The notes under the pieces were generated by a model. That model did not search any database and was not told where the DNA came from. It was given only the letters and a program-made list of their open reading frames with translations. The position numbers and the translations under genes were made by a program. Of a stretch of 53,099 nucleotides of DNA, positions 15,921-25,107 are shown in pieces. Location of the stretch: NCBI GenBank assembly GCA_047630175.1, contig JBLHVI010000017.1, positions 1 to 53,099 on the forward strand, read 5' to 3'. This DNA comes from UBA4582 sp047630175 (lineage in GTDB: Bacteria; Pseudomonadota; Gammaproteobacteria; Pseudomonadales; Azotimanducaceae). Numbering within the stretch: position 1 is the first letter of the stretch; each line of letters starts with the position of its first letter.

Positions 15921-17723
15921 ATGCAAATTAATGGCGCGGACCACGCGCAACAAAACGCGCCAGAGGTGTCATCCCAATCGGCCAGCACTACTGAGAGGTC
16001 CTCCGAGAGCGCCATCGTGTCGACGCTCGACGATTTTGCGAAGTTGGCAAGCTATTCGCTCACGGACACACTCAACTGCGACCCTGATGCGAAACCAAAC
16101 GGCGTTGACCATGCGCCGCGACAAGTCTTCTCAGGCCACTATGTTCCGGTCAATCCCACGCCAATCGAAAATCCAGAGTACGTCACGCACAGCAAAACCC
16201 TGTTTCGCGAACTCGGCTTCGACGATAATTTGGCACAGTCTGCAGACTTCATCCGCATGTTCTCCGGCGACATGACTGTCGTTCCTGCGCCAATGAGCAG
16301 GGTAGGGTGGGCGTGTGGCTACGCACTGTCCATTTTTGGCACCGAATATGATCAACAGTGTCCTTTCCAAACGGGCAACGGCTATGGCGACGGTCGCGCC
16401 ATTTCTGTGTTTGAGGGCGTTCTCAACGGTCAACGTTGGGAAATGCAGTTAAAAGGTGGTGGTCGGACCCCATACTGCCGTGGCGCGGATGGTCGTGCCG
16501 TGTTGCGCTCAAGTATCCGTGAATTCCTTGCACAGGAGCATATGCACGCACTGGGTGTGCCAACGTCAAGGTCTTTGAGCTTATATGCCTCTAAAACAGA
16601 GCAGGTCAGGCGACCGTGGTACTCAGAAGGCTCGCAATCGAGGGATCCCGATATGCTTGCCTCGGAAGCCGTCGCTATCTCGACACGCGTCGCACCATCG
16701 TTTATTCGGGTCGGACAAGTCGAGCTTTTCAGTCGTCGTGCCCGTAAAAAGGAACACCCTCAAGCGATGGAAGAACTCGAGAAGATCGTGCTCCATTTGA
16801 TCGATCGTGAGTACGGTGACGTTATCGACAGACGGCTAGCTACCGCCGAAAAACTGCTGTTGCTGGCGGGCGAGTTTCGCAGCCGCCTGACGTCGCTTGT
16901 GGCGAACTGGATTCGCGTCGGCTATTGCCAGGGCAACTTTAACAGCGACAACTGCGCAGCCGGAGGCTTCACACTCGACTACGGCCCATTCGGATTCTGC
17001 GAAGTGTTCAGCCCGCATTACCAACCATGGACGGGTGGCGGGCATCACTTCGCATTCTTGAACCAACCTGTGGCAGCAGAGCGCAACTTCTACACGTTTT
17101 GCAAGGCGTTGCGGCCGTTGTTGATGTCGCAGCAGGACTATCTGTTGCAGCTCGACGAGATTCGAGACGGCTTTTCGAACGTGATGCAAGTGCAAATGGA
17201 GCAGATGTGGGCGGCCAAACTTGGACTTGGCGTTTTTAACGCCACATTGTTCGCTGAGCTTGAAACACTTATGGTGCAAATGCCGGTAGATTACACTATC
17301 TTCTTCCGCGAGCTTTCGCAGGTGCCTGAGGACATTGGGCCGCTTAAAAAAAGCTTCTATGACGGGTCGGCCTATGCTGCAGACCCTGAAGGGATGGACA
17401 AGCGCTGGTCGGCGTGGCTCAAAAAATGGCAATCGCTCACCGGCAGTGCAGCCGAAGCGAGTGCTACTGCACCTTACGCACGTGAGGCGCTATCGAGGCA
17501 GATGAAACTCGTCAACCCAAAATACAGCTTGCGAGAGTGGTTCGTCGTACCTGCTTACCAGCAAGCGACTTCGGGGAGCTACGCGCTAGTTCGAGCGCTG
17601 CAGGATGTCATGACGAAGCCCTACGCTGAGCAGTCGAAGGGCGTGGAGGAGCAATACTACAGGCTTAAGCCGTCTGAGTTCTTTGAACTCGGTGGCTTGT
17701 CGCATTACAGCTGCTCGTCGTGA
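15921..17723 (+). CDS. selO: Protein adenylyltransferase SelO (YdiU/UPF0061 family)
   Basis: SelO has a protein-kinase-like fold but binds ATP inverted and transfers AMP to Ser, Thr or Tyr of target proteins, linked to redox homeostasis. Family signatures: QLKGGGRTPYCRGADGRAVL then RSSIREFLAQEHM (about 176-206), and the metal-binding segment QGNFNSDN followed by LDYGPFGF (about 338-359). The C-terminus is HYSCSS; Cys598 corresponds to the selenocysteine of animal SelO, and the TGA after it is an ordinary stop. At 600 residues it is longer than the roughly 480 of E. coli, with an extra N-terminal segment of about 60 residues. AAAAGGAAC precedes the ATG. Confidence 0.94.
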   Translation: MQINGADHAQQNAPEVSSQSASTTERSSESAIVSTLDDFAKLASYSLTDTLNCDPDAKPNGVDHAPRQVFSGHYVPVNPTPIENPEYVTHSKTLFRELGFDDNLAQSADFIRMFSGDMTVVPAPMSRVGWACGYALSIFGTEYDQQCPFQTGNGYGDGRAISVFEGVLNGQRWEMQLKGGGRTPYCRGADGRAVLRSSIREFLAQEHMHALGVPTSRSLSLYASKTEQVRRPWYSEGSQSRDPDMLASEAVAISTRVAPSFIRVGQVELFSRRARKKEHPQAMEELEKIVLHLIDREYGDVIDRRLATAEKLLLLAGEFRSRLTSLVANWIRVGYCQGNFNSDNCAAGGFTLDYGPFGFCEVFSPHYQPWTGGGHHFAFLNQPVAAERNFYTFCKALRPLLMSQQDYLLQLDEIRDGFSNVMQVQMEQMWAAKLGLGVFNATLFAELETLMVQMPVDYTIFFRELSQVPEDIGPLKKSFYDGSAYAADPEGMDKRWSAWLKKWQSLTGSAAEASATAPYAREALSRQMKLVNPKYSLREWFVVPAYQQATSGSYALVRALQDVMTKPYAEQSKGVEEQYYRLKPSEFFELGGLSHYSCSS

Positions 17724-17811
17724 TGTGTAGTAACCTGATCGATGAGGGGCTGTTATCACTCCGCCAAACACGTTTGTTGAATAGATAAGCTAAGTCGTGC
17801 AAGGATGTCCA

Positions 17812-18915
17812 ATGACCACTAAAAAAATAACCATTATTGACCCGTATGCCACGAATCAAGTGCCGTTGATTCCGGCTTACACACCTACCCCTGACGGTAT
17901 GCTGGCGGACACACGCGGCCGACTCTTGCGTGACCTGCGCATATCGGTAACCGACCGCTGTAACTTCCGATGCACCTACTGCATGCCCAAGGAGGTATTC
18001 GACAGGGACTACCAATTTTTGCCACAATCCAAGCTTTTGAGCTTCGAGGAAATCACGCGTTTGACACGCTTGTTCGTCGCACACGGTGTCGAGAAAATTC
18101 GCCTCACCGGCGGCGAACCTCTGTTGCGTAGACACCTGGAGGTTTTGATTGAGAAACTGGCTGCTCTCGAGACCCATGACGGCAAAAATTTGGATTTAGC
18201 GCTCACCACCAACGCGTCGGTACTGGCCAAGAAAGCCCGAGCGCTAAAGGCCGCGGGCCTGCAGCGCGTCACTATCTCACTTGATTCGCTCGATGAAGCT
18301 ACATTCCGCACTATCAATGACGTAGATTTTTCGGTGGCTAATGTATTGAGCGGTATCGACGCTGCGCACGCCGCGGGTTTTGAGGGCATGAAAATCAATA
18401 TGGTCGTCAAGAAAGGTGTCAATGAGCAGGACATCGTGGCTATGGCGCGGTACTTCAAGGGTAGCGGGCACATCGTACGCTTCATCGAGTTCATGGACGT
18501 AGGCTCTTCCAACGGCTGGCGTATGAACGATGTCGTGCCCTCAGCTGAAATCGTGCGCATGATTAACGCAGAGATGCCTATCATCGAAGCAGCATCTAAC
18601 TACACTGGGGAAGTTGCCCAACGTTGGGCTTATGCGGATGGCAGCGGCGAAATTGGGGTTATTTCTAGCGTCACGCAAGCCTTTTGTTCCAGCTGCACGC
18701 GCGCCCGACTCTCGACAGATGGCAAGTTGTACACCTGCCTGTTTGCGCAGTCTGGCTATGATTTGCGTGCGCTCATGCGTTCGGGCAAGAGTGACGAGCA
18801 AATTTCGGGTGCCATGGGTTCGATCTGGAACGAGCGGGAGGACAGTTATTCCGAGATTCGCACAGAAGAAACTGCGCGAAGCAAGAAAGTTGAGATGTCC
18901 TATATCGGCGGCTGA
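17812..18915 (+). CDS. moaA: GTP 3',8-cyclase MoaA
   Basis: MoaA is the radical-SAM enzyme that, with MoaC, turns GTP into cyclic pyranopterin monophosphate, the first step of molybdenum cofactor synthesis. The N-terminal cluster motif CNFRCTYC uses Cys50, Cys54 and Cys57. The C-terminal GTP-side cluster is in FCSSCTRARLSTDGKLYTC, and the required terminal Gly-Gly ends the protein. The ATG at 17812 has AAGGA six bases upstream; a GTG at 17797 is in frame but less well placed. Other moa genes are not nearby, so this is an isolated locus. Confidence 0.96.
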   Translation: MTTKKITIIDPYATNQVPLIPAYTPTPDGMLADTRGRLLRDLRISVTDRCNFRCTYCMPKEVFDRDYQFLPQSKLLSFEEITRLTRLFVAHGVEKIRLTGGEPLLRRHLEVLIEKLAALETHDGKNLDLALTTNASVLAKKARALKAAGLQRVTISLDSLDEATFRTINDVDFSVANVLSGIDAAHAAGFEGMKINMVVKKGVNEQDIVAMARYFKGSGHIVRFIEFMDVGSSNGWRMNDVVPSAEIVRMINAEMPIIEAASNYTGEVAQRWAYADGSGEIGVISSVTQAFCSSCTRARLSTDGKLYTCLFAQSGYDLRALMRSGKSDEQISGAMGSIWNEREDSYSEIRTEETARSKKVEMSYIGG

Positions 18916-18939
18916 CACTTTCATTCGCGCTCAACACGA

Positions 18940-19362
18940 AATTGCCGCCGCACGCACCGTTGCGTTAACTCGCAAGCCGAATTTTTGCAATCCTATGGTG
19001 CGGATATAGGTCATGACTACACCTAAATTGGCCTTAACGACCTTAGTGATGCTTTTGATGCGATTCTCGATTTGGCCAATGCGCAAAACCCCAAGAATAT
19101 GAAAAAACTTTTAACCCTGAGTGGAATATTCATTCCGGCTGAGCTCAACCAAGAGAATGGTAGTGAATTAGAAGATGCACAGGTTGGCTATTTAAGGGTT
19201 ATGCAGGGTGATTTTGCAAAGCTTACCCGTATTGCAAGCTAGATCTCGGCAGGAAGACTAAAGCCCGTGATTGATAAAAAGTTCGATTCTCCAGATTATC
19301 TTCAAGCGTTTTCTCGCTTGCAAGAGAAAGGTCGTCGAGGCCGAATTATTCTTAATGGGTAA
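18940..19362 (+). pseudogene. Decayed MDR-family oxidoreductase (quinone reductase/zinc-binding dehydrogenase type)
   Basis: One reading frame directly after moaA translates to the C-terminal half of a medium-chain dehydrogenase/reductase but is broken by TAA (19024-19026) and TAG (19240-19242). Pieces recognised: AEFLQSYGADIGHDYT (the cofactor-domain step before YT), DAFDAILDLA, MKKLLTLSGIFIP, then ISAGRLKPVIDKKF and GRRGRIILNG at the terminus. Such proteins are NADPH-dependent quinone or enoyl reductases. The upstream half is missing. The TAG could be one base from TTG, so this is a recent decay product. Confidence 0.75.
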
Positions 19363-20070
19363 AATTCGAGGCCTAGAGGCAAGTTCCACTTCGCGGGGTT
19401 CCTATTGCTATCGGCGCTATATTGCTACGGAAAAATGAACACTAAGCCGTAGGTTGAAAGTGTCAAAAACAGCGAGGTGAGTTTGGTGGGTCAACTATTT
19501 TACAAACTATATGATGCTGGCGGCTGTATTGATTGCTTGGGTTTTATTACTGCTGAGTGGGGCGAACAACTTCAGTGTCGCTCGGGAAATTGATCGTAAA
19601 AATTACACGGCAATGCAGTTATCGCCATACTACTAAGTCTCGTTGTTTGCGCGTTTAGCCAGGCGTGAACTTCGATCCTTTGCGTCGATGATTGAAGACT
19701 TTCAGGTAGTCGGCTGGCAAAAAACGAATGCAAAGAAAACCTAGGGATGTATTGTCTATATTGATTAAAAAATGCCGATCGATTTCGTGTTTGTAGCTAT
19801 GCAAGGGTAATCCCAGCATTACTCATCGAGGTTGAAAGTAGTGGTTAGGCCGCTATTTGTAATATTTCGCGCGACTCATACCGCATTCATGGCAGAGGGT
19901 TGGCTTGGGCTGGCCGCCTTTTGCTTCCTTCAATATCGCTAATATTTGGCTATGCGTAAATTTTGACTTCTTTAGGCAGAATCGCCTGGGTAAGTCATGC
20001 GAGAAAATGCGACTTTTGACTTCAAATAATTTCCGGGAGGATTAACCTCGGACTGATCGGCGCTACTTGC
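19363..20070. other. Non-coding or remnant region
   Basis: About 700 bp without an intact gene. A 43-codon fragment at 19511-19636 (plus strand) has a hydrophobic stretch, MMLAAVLIAWVLLLLSGA, and looks like a piece of a membrane protein, without a ribosome site. The rest shows nothing I can assign. Confidence 0.4.
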
Positions 20071-20637
20071 CTACCCCCTTGCACGCTTAGGGTTAACCAA
20101 TTCGGCATCAACGACAGTACCAAAACGTAATGCATTGAATGTGACCCACACTGTGGCGATGATACCCCAGGCGATGCCGACAACCACGCCGGCATCAAGA
20201 ATTCCGCGCCACGGCTGTGGCAGCGTCCGATACAGCGCTACCAGCATGGCGATGCCAGCTGCTAGCAGGTAAGCAACAATGAGTCGGCGGCGAGGAGCCT
20301 GCAGAAAACACATTAAGATGAGAGGTGAAAGCAGTGCTTGGCGGGGAGTCGCTTGCTTGTACAATGCTGCCGCACGCGCTGCAAAGCGCGGCGAAAACTG
20401 CAGCTGGAAGCCGCGATAGCCTTCGTACCATGCCATCACCACAAAGTTTATGAAAAATACAAAATAATGCCTGCTTTGCCAGTCGTAGTCGAGGCTAGCT
20501 AAGGCCAGAGGCGACAGTCGCCAGATCGCTGTCGTCAACAAGGCCACAAAGGCACCGACGCCCCACACGACCGCGAGCACGCCCCAGACATCAGCTCCTA
20601 TGGTTGTGGGGCCAGTCCGCGATGGCCACGATTTCAA
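20071..20637 (-). CDS. Integral membrane protein of unknown function
   Basis: Up to 188 residues with four or five hydrophobic segments, for example VLAVVWGVGAFVALLTTAI (about 20-38), HYFVFFINFVVMAWYEGY, LSPLILMCFL, LIVAYLLAAGIAMLVALY and GVVVGIAWGIIATVWV. I do not recognise the family. The frame opens with TTG at 20637 directly after a stop codon, and an internal GTG at residue 20 is another possible start, so the N-terminus is uncertain. A tiny single-span membrane frame ends where this one begins. The locus lies in a zone of decayed iron-uptake genes, so it could be an accessory to a lost transporter. Confidence 0.5.
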   Translation of the reverse strand: MKSWPSRTGPTTIGADVWGVLAVVWGVGAFVALLTTAIWRLSPLALASLDYDWQSRHYFVFFINFVVMAWYEGYRGFQLQFSPRFAARAAALYKQATPRQALLSPLILMCFLQAPRRRLIVAYLLAAGIAMLVALYRTLPQPWRGILDAGVVVGIAWGIIATVWVTFNALRFGTVVDAELVNPKRARG

Positions 20638-20762
20638 AGTTCACCCGAATACTGCAGGGCCCAAACCCAACTTGCGGCGTAGAGTGCTGCAAAGAGGCCG
20701 GTGTAAAAAATGAACTTAGTTGTTTTGACGAGTGTTCTGACGAGCGGTTTACCGTTCTGCAC
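20634..20762 (-). CDS. Possible 42-residue single-span membrane protein
   Basis: A GTG with GGAGA about ten bases upstream opens 42 codons: a basic N-terminus (KPLVRTLVKTTK), one transmembrane segment (FIFYTGLFAALYAASWVWAL) and a short tail. Its stop overlaps the first possible start of the downstream membrane-protein gene, so the two may be co-translated. Composition is convincing for a small membrane protein, but I know no family. Confidence 0.4.
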   Translation of the reverse strand: MQNGKPLVRTLVKTTKFIFYTGLFAALYAASWVWALQYSGEL

Positions 20763-22062
20763 GACTGCCGTCTCCAATGTTGAGAATGATGAAAGTCACA
20801 GATAATTGACGGGCTCCTTTCAAGGAGTACCCTCTGCGGTCAACGTTTGCACATACTCTGAGATAATCCGCAGAAAAATCATCGAGCGATAACGTTGTAC
20901 AGTCGCTATCTCGGTCCACCGGCGAATATCGTGAACAAACAAATGAGTGTCGGGCGGTAATCTGGCCAACGGTGTGTTGTTTGCAGGGTTTGCTTTCAAA
21001 CGGGTGATGAATAATGTCCTTAAGGCAACGGAGCATAGTGAATTGTTAGAGCTCAGACCGGTTTCCACATCGATCCAACTGAATCAAACTATAATGCGAA
21101 TGATTCGCATTAGCAATAACGGTTTTCATTTTTGAGCGACAGTGCAACTCGTAAAATTACTAGAATCCAGATTATTCCAAACTTAACCCTGAAAATATCT
21201 TGATATGGCTAAGTAGCTTGAAAAACATTCAACGATAGTTTCAATGGTCAGGCAGTGAGAGTGAGGTAGATCAAGGTGCCAAAAAAAAGCAGGGACCTCA
21301 TAAGGTTAATAATCTACGTTAGCTCGGGCATTCGCGATACCAGACACTAATCGGATATTCGTATGTCGACAGGTTTAGTGGTGGCTTTTATTGTCAAAAG
21401 ATCTTTGCGGGCTTTTCGACGTTGTTAGGGGGCTAAGTGCTTACCTGACGACAACAATCATGCCGGGTTAGCTTGACGCCAATGTAATGGTCCGCAGCGA
21501 TTGTCGGACATTACCTGCCTTGCGGATGCTGCAACCTCGGTTTATGACGGCAACGAGACAACCTTGAAATGCCTGCGCCAAACCCGAGTAATTGAGCAAC
21601 GAGTGTTGTTTAAGAAAAAATTAGAGGTCTTGGGCGACCTCACCTTTAATCTGGTTGGGTTCATTGGCACCTCGCGCGCTATTCTTGGGAGTCAGTATGC
21701 ACAGACTGATATGTGAAAAGAAATTGCGTACACGCAGGATCTGGGTTCCTATCGAAGTTGTCCAAAAGCGTAAAGAGAACGACGAAGGATGCTGTCAAGG
21801 TAGTCTTTGAATGTGGTGTAAAGTTATTTGCCCGCCAGCTAAAAATTTGAGCATTAATGGGATGTATCCCAATCAACTGCATACATCTCTGATCACTAGC
21901 GCCGCTTTCGAAACGGCAAACGATACTGCAGAGAGCCTGTCTCGACGTTCGCTATGCTTTGCTGATTAACATTGTTTGGCGAGTTTTTTCTACGTGAATC
22001 AGCATACAGTTTCTGCCGAAAGACTTGGCGCTGGCGCGGACGTGTTCCATTAAAGTGCCAGC
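20763..22062. other. 1.3-kb gene-poor region with a Fur-like palindrome
   Basis: No intact gene is visible. Short open frames on both strands lack ribosome sites and family motifs. The region lies between a membrane-protein gene and a PepSY pseudogene and contains a perfect Fur-like palindrome, so it may be where a Fur-controlled receptor or transporter gene has been lost; no receptor sequence could be read. Confidence 0.4.
21093..21111. promoter_or_regulatory. Fur box, perfect 9-1-9 palindrome
   Basis: AATGCGAATGATTCGCATT has perfectly complementary arms around a central G and matches the proteobacterial ferric uptake regulator site (AATGATAAT-type arms). No intact gene starts within 300 bp on either side, so its target may have been deleted. 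Confidence 0.7.
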
Positions 22063-22483
22063 TTATTCTGCGCCTAACCTTTTGGTAAAGATAAACAGAT
22101 AGCGATGAAAGTCTTGCAAGATACGCTGCAGGTTAATCCAGCTACCGGTATCCAGGGCGCGCCCATCTTGCGGATCGAGCAATAGGCGTAGCAGTTTTCT
22201 CTCGCCAAAGCTTAGGCGGGCCTCGGTTGCCATGACTGGCAACTCGCCCAAGTCCATCGTCACAAGTTCCCCCTCCGGGGGCCACGGTTTGGGCGTTACG
22301 GTACATCACGTCCCAGTCAGGTTCGCCATCAAAGGCGCGGACATCGCGTTCGCCGTCGAGCAGCCAGTCGATTTCATCGCGCACTACTGCCAGCGTTCCT
22401 GAAAGGCGTAAAATAACGCTCAGCATCGCTAGTTGGAATCCTGCCCAGCTATGCCAAGGGTAAAGCTGTTTGCGCAGGGACAT
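22063..22483 (-). pseudogene. Frameshifted, truncated PepSY-associated membrane protein
   Basis: The first frame (from ATG at 22483) gives LRKQLYPWHSWAGFQLAML, LSGTLAVVRDEIDWLLDG and WDVMYRNAQTVAP, the N-terminus of PepSY_TM proteins found beside TonB-dependent siderophore receptors. The reading then continues only in another frame, ELVTMDLGELPVM to LDTGSWINLQRILQDFHRYLF, and stops at 22063. The shift falls in paired homopolymers, CCCCC at 22269-22273 and GGGGG at 22277-22281. The normal protein has several hundred further residues and more membrane spans, so the C-terminal part is gone. Intact homologues are thought to act in ferric-siderophore reduction. Confidence 0.75.
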
Positions 22484-22641
22484 CTATTGACGGCGCCCAG
22501 GTATCTCGCGCACTCTCATAATAAGGTCGCCAGCCCTATGGTGATGGCTTGGCGACCTGTTCATGGCGCTGAGGTTACAAGGCGGCGTGACGAATTTTTG
22601 GGCGCGGCATGGGTGCAAGGTTCGCCAACTGTCGTGTTGGC

Positions 22642-23256
22642 TTACAGGTTTTCGCGGTAGTCACTTTCGATCGAGTCATCAATTAGTGTAGCGATCTTAT
22701 TATTCATATTCTTTCGTTTCGCATACATCTGTCCAAAAGAAACGGGGTGTTTTTCTGGCCAGTCTTCAGGTTTCCACAAGCCGGACCTTATAAATGCTTT
22801 ACCGCAATGAAAAAAACACTCCTCGATAGTGACTTCAATAGCGAGTAGCGCAGCTTTGCCTCTCGCTGACATTGATGTCAGCAACTCGTTGTCTTTTCTT
22901 AGGCGCGCCGTACCATTGATGCGCAAGGTCTCGCTAGTGCCGGGGATGATGAACAATAAACCCACCTGAGGGTTTTCAAGTATGTTCTGATGTCCGTAAG
23001 CTAATTTATTGCCGGGTCTGTCTGGAATCAGCAGCGTTTTGTCGTCGACAACGCTTACAAATCCTGGCGCGTCGCCTTTCGGCGACGTATCTACACGACC
23101 TTTTGAGTCCGATGTAGATATCACGACGAAAGCGCAGGCGGCGATAAAAGCTAGCCCGAACTCGTCGAGATGGTCCACGTTCTTCTCGCTTAGCCCGGGA
23201 ATTTCTTCGCCAATAACGTCTCTTAATTCCGAAATTGAGCTGATAAGGTCTATCAT
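22642..23256 (-). CDS. FMN-dependent PPOX-type protein (DR_2398 family-like)
   Basis: A 204-residue protein of the pyridoxamine 5'-phosphate oxidase-like split-barrel fold. The motif DTSPKGDAPGFVSVVDD, then TLLIPDRPGNKLAYGHQNI and NPQVGLLFIIPGTSETLRI, is typical of a family annotated as probable FMN-dependent enzymes. Substrate is unknown; related proteins reduce or degrade small aromatic or heme-like molecules. It is the last gene of an apparent three-gene Fur-controlled operon, 25 bp after the Cys-rich protein gene, with an AGAGG ribosome site. Involvement in siderophore or heme processing is an inference from position. Confidence 0.85.
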   Translation of the reverse strand: MIDLISSISELRDVIGEEIPGLSEKNVDHLDEFGLAFIAACAFVVISTSDSKGRVDTSPKGDAPGFVSVVDDKTLLIPDRPGNKLAYGHQNILENPQVGLLFIIPGTSETLRINGTARLRKDNELLTSMSARGKAALLAIEVTIEECFFHCGKAFIRSGLWKPEDWPEKHPVSFGQMYAKRKNMNNKIATLIDDSIESDYRENL

Positions 23257-23281
23257 AATTAAAACCTCTAAGCGTAGTTGT

Positions 23282-23773
23282 CTAAGCCAGTGCTAATTGA
23301 CGATTAGTTTTTATTCTCATGCCTTTTCGCGCGAGCAGTGCGATAAGTAACTCGAAGGTTCGGCAAAATGAAATGGCGCATGGACCGGCAATCAAAGGTT
23401 GAAGTACATTGATGGCCTGAAGATGGTTGCCAGTTCCCAGCAACCGAGCAATTGTGAGTAATGCCAATTCATCCTCGCTAAGATGGGTCTTGCAGGTACA
23501 CCCTAGTGTTATGGTTCGGCAAGCGGTCTTTGATAGCAAGCTCATGGTCTCATCCATAAGTGGAATGGCGTCCTCACAGCCGGCCATCTGGAAAACATCT
23601 TCAAGCGCATTGTATATGGGCATAGGCGCGCTAGAAGCGCGAAGCCACTGCCGCATACTCCATAAAATAAACTGTGAGGTGCTACACAGGCTATCTGTTT
23701 CAATTTGAACGGCAGGGTCATTACAGCCGTTCTTGAGTCCTATTTTTACCACTTTTTCTTGTGCTTCACGCAT
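23282..23773 (-). CDS. Unknown cysteine-containing protein in the iron operon
   Basis: A 163-residue soluble protein with no domain I recognise. It is mostly helical in appearance and has nine or so cysteines, including a CTC in TLGCTCKTHLSEDELALL, and a C-terminal half LTIARLLGTGNHLQAINVL then EFLLIALL-like leucine-rich helices. Its ATG lies inside the end of the siderophore-interacting protein gene (8-bp overlap), so it is surely co-translated and should be iron-regulated. The cysteines could bind iron-sulfur or another metal; nothing proves this. Confidence 0.7.
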   Translation of the reverse strand: MREAQEKVVKIGLKNGCNDPAVQIETDSLCSTSQFILWSMRQWLRASSAPMPIYNALEDVFQMAGCEDAIPLMDETMSLLSKTACRTITLGCTCKTHLSEDELALLTIARLLGTGNHLQAINVLQPLIAGPCAISFCRTFELLIALLARKGMRIKTNRQLALA

Positions 23774-24500
23774 CAGGGTCCCTTCGTTTAGCCTGTTTCA
23801 TTCCTTCATCAGTGTCACCATGTTTCCAGTAAGAGCTGATGTACATTTGCTTTCGATCAATTTTTTTTTCGTCTCTGAAGTAACGGCGGACTTGTCGCAT
23901 TGTTTCAAATTCTCCAGCAAACCAAGGGTATGGAGTGCCACTGAGCCATTGTTTCTGTCGGATTGCATGCATCAATTTTGTCGAGTCTTCGGGCTCGTTA
24001 TTAATCAACCACTGTAGTTGCACACCTTTTGGCGCACCTATTAGCTGCTTATCTTCTTCAGCGCGAATTTGAATGATTGCATGTCCCCTAGCATCGTCGG
24101 GCAAGGCCTCGAGATTGACCGCGATTGCAGGTAGCGCAGTCATGTCACCCGCCAAAAAAAACCAATCTGCGTCTGGGTTGGCTAGTTTTTTCTCACCGGG
24201 GCCTCTTACAATGACATCGTCGCCTGGTTGGCATTGGCTTAGCCATTTCGCAGCAACGCCTTTATCGCCATGGTCGACAATATCGAGCGTTAGCTGAGAT
24301 TGCTGCTCGTCAAACGCGCGGATGGTAAACGAGCGCAGCACGACCTTTGGGTGGTCAGTGAGGGTAAAAAGCATCTTCACATAACCACTTTGTTCATTGG
24401 GCGGAAACGACTTCAGTGCCTCGCCATACAACGCGAGTCTGCGCATATGTGGCGATATGCTTTCGGTTTTTAGCACCTGAACGTGATATTCACTCGCCAT
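23766..24500 (-). CDS. Siderophore-interacting protein (ferric-siderophore reductase)
   Basis: A 244-residue FAD/NAD(P)H flavoprotein of the ViuB/SIP family, which releases iron from imported ferric siderophores in the cytoplasm. The FAD-binding motif is VVLRSFTIRAFD, followed by VDHGDKGVAAKWL, the NAD(P)-side motif FLAGDMTALPAIAVNLE, and the C-terminal WFAGEFETMRQVRRYFRDE and YISSYWKHGDTDEG, all standard for the family. A Fur box lies 61-79 bp upstream of the ATG, so it is expected to be induced by iron starvation. It is the first gene of the operon with the Cys-rich protein and the PPOX protein. Confidence 0.95.
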   Translation of the reverse strand: MASEYHVQVLKTESISPHMRRLALYGEALKSFPPNEQSGYVKMLFTLTDHPKVVLRSFTIRAFDEQQSQLTLDIVDHGDKGVAAKWLSQCQPGDDVIVRGPGEKKLANPDADWFFLAGDMTALPAIAVNLEALPDDARGHAIIQIRAEEDKQLIGAPKGVQLQWLINNEPEDSTKLMHAIRQKQWLSGTPYPWFAGEFETMRQVRRYFRDEKKIDRKQMYISSYWKHGDTDEGMKQAKRRDPDA

Positions 24501-24560
24501 GTTGTTGCCTTGAAAAGATCCAATAGTTTGATGGGCGTATACGTTGAATCAGCTAATACT

Positions 24561-24579
24561 AATGATAATCATTCTCATT
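24561..24579. promoter_or_regulatory. Fur box upstream of the siderophore-interacting protein operon
   Basis: AATGATAATCATTCTCATT is a 9-1-9 inverted repeat with one mismatch between arms and is near the Fur consensus. It lies 61 bp from the start codon of the minus-strand reductase gene, the right distance for a repressor site on its promoter. Confidence 0.85.
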
Positions 24580-25107
24580 AACAATAGGGGGTTCATTATT
24601 TTTGCAATCGAATGCTTCAGGCGGCCATTTGTAGGCGTCATGCTGACATACTGTGCCAGCACAGTTGCAGAGCAATTCTGGGGCTTTAAGGGCGGGCTGA
24701 GAATAACTAAGTAATAATAGAAGAACTTGACGAGTGGCAGCGGTACCGAAAGTTGCTAACCATTTAGCTAGTTTGTCACTAGAAAACTGCGTTTTCAGGC
24801 TACCAAACGCTCAGATTTTTGCGCAACGACCTTGATGAAAGACATCATGTGCAGCCAAGGTAAGACGTCCAACCTGCCAGTCCCTTGGAGGCCGAACACG
24901 TTCACTGAGAATAGGCATTATAAAGTTACTGCCGAGCTAAAGGGCAATCAACGACAGTTACCAAATGAATATTTTAAGCATGTCTGAACGTTACCGGTTC
25001 CTGCAACTAGGGCTCCCCCAGCGATAATTCAATAGGTTGCCTCGCGCTAATTCAGATTCAGCCGGATTTATTGTGCTACTGAACACTTGCTGGCCCAAAA
25101 CCGCCGT
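24580..25107. other. Intergenic region, no gene seen
   Basis: About 530 bp between the Fur box and the sulfatase remnant. No open frame with a ribosome site or recognisable protein motif is visible on either strand. Confidence 0.4.

Noticed and set aside
17700..17723. Selenocysteine at the SelO C-terminus
   Set aside because: The equivalent position is Cys (HYSCSS) and the TGA comes after the conserved Ser-Ser, so it is an ordinary stop.
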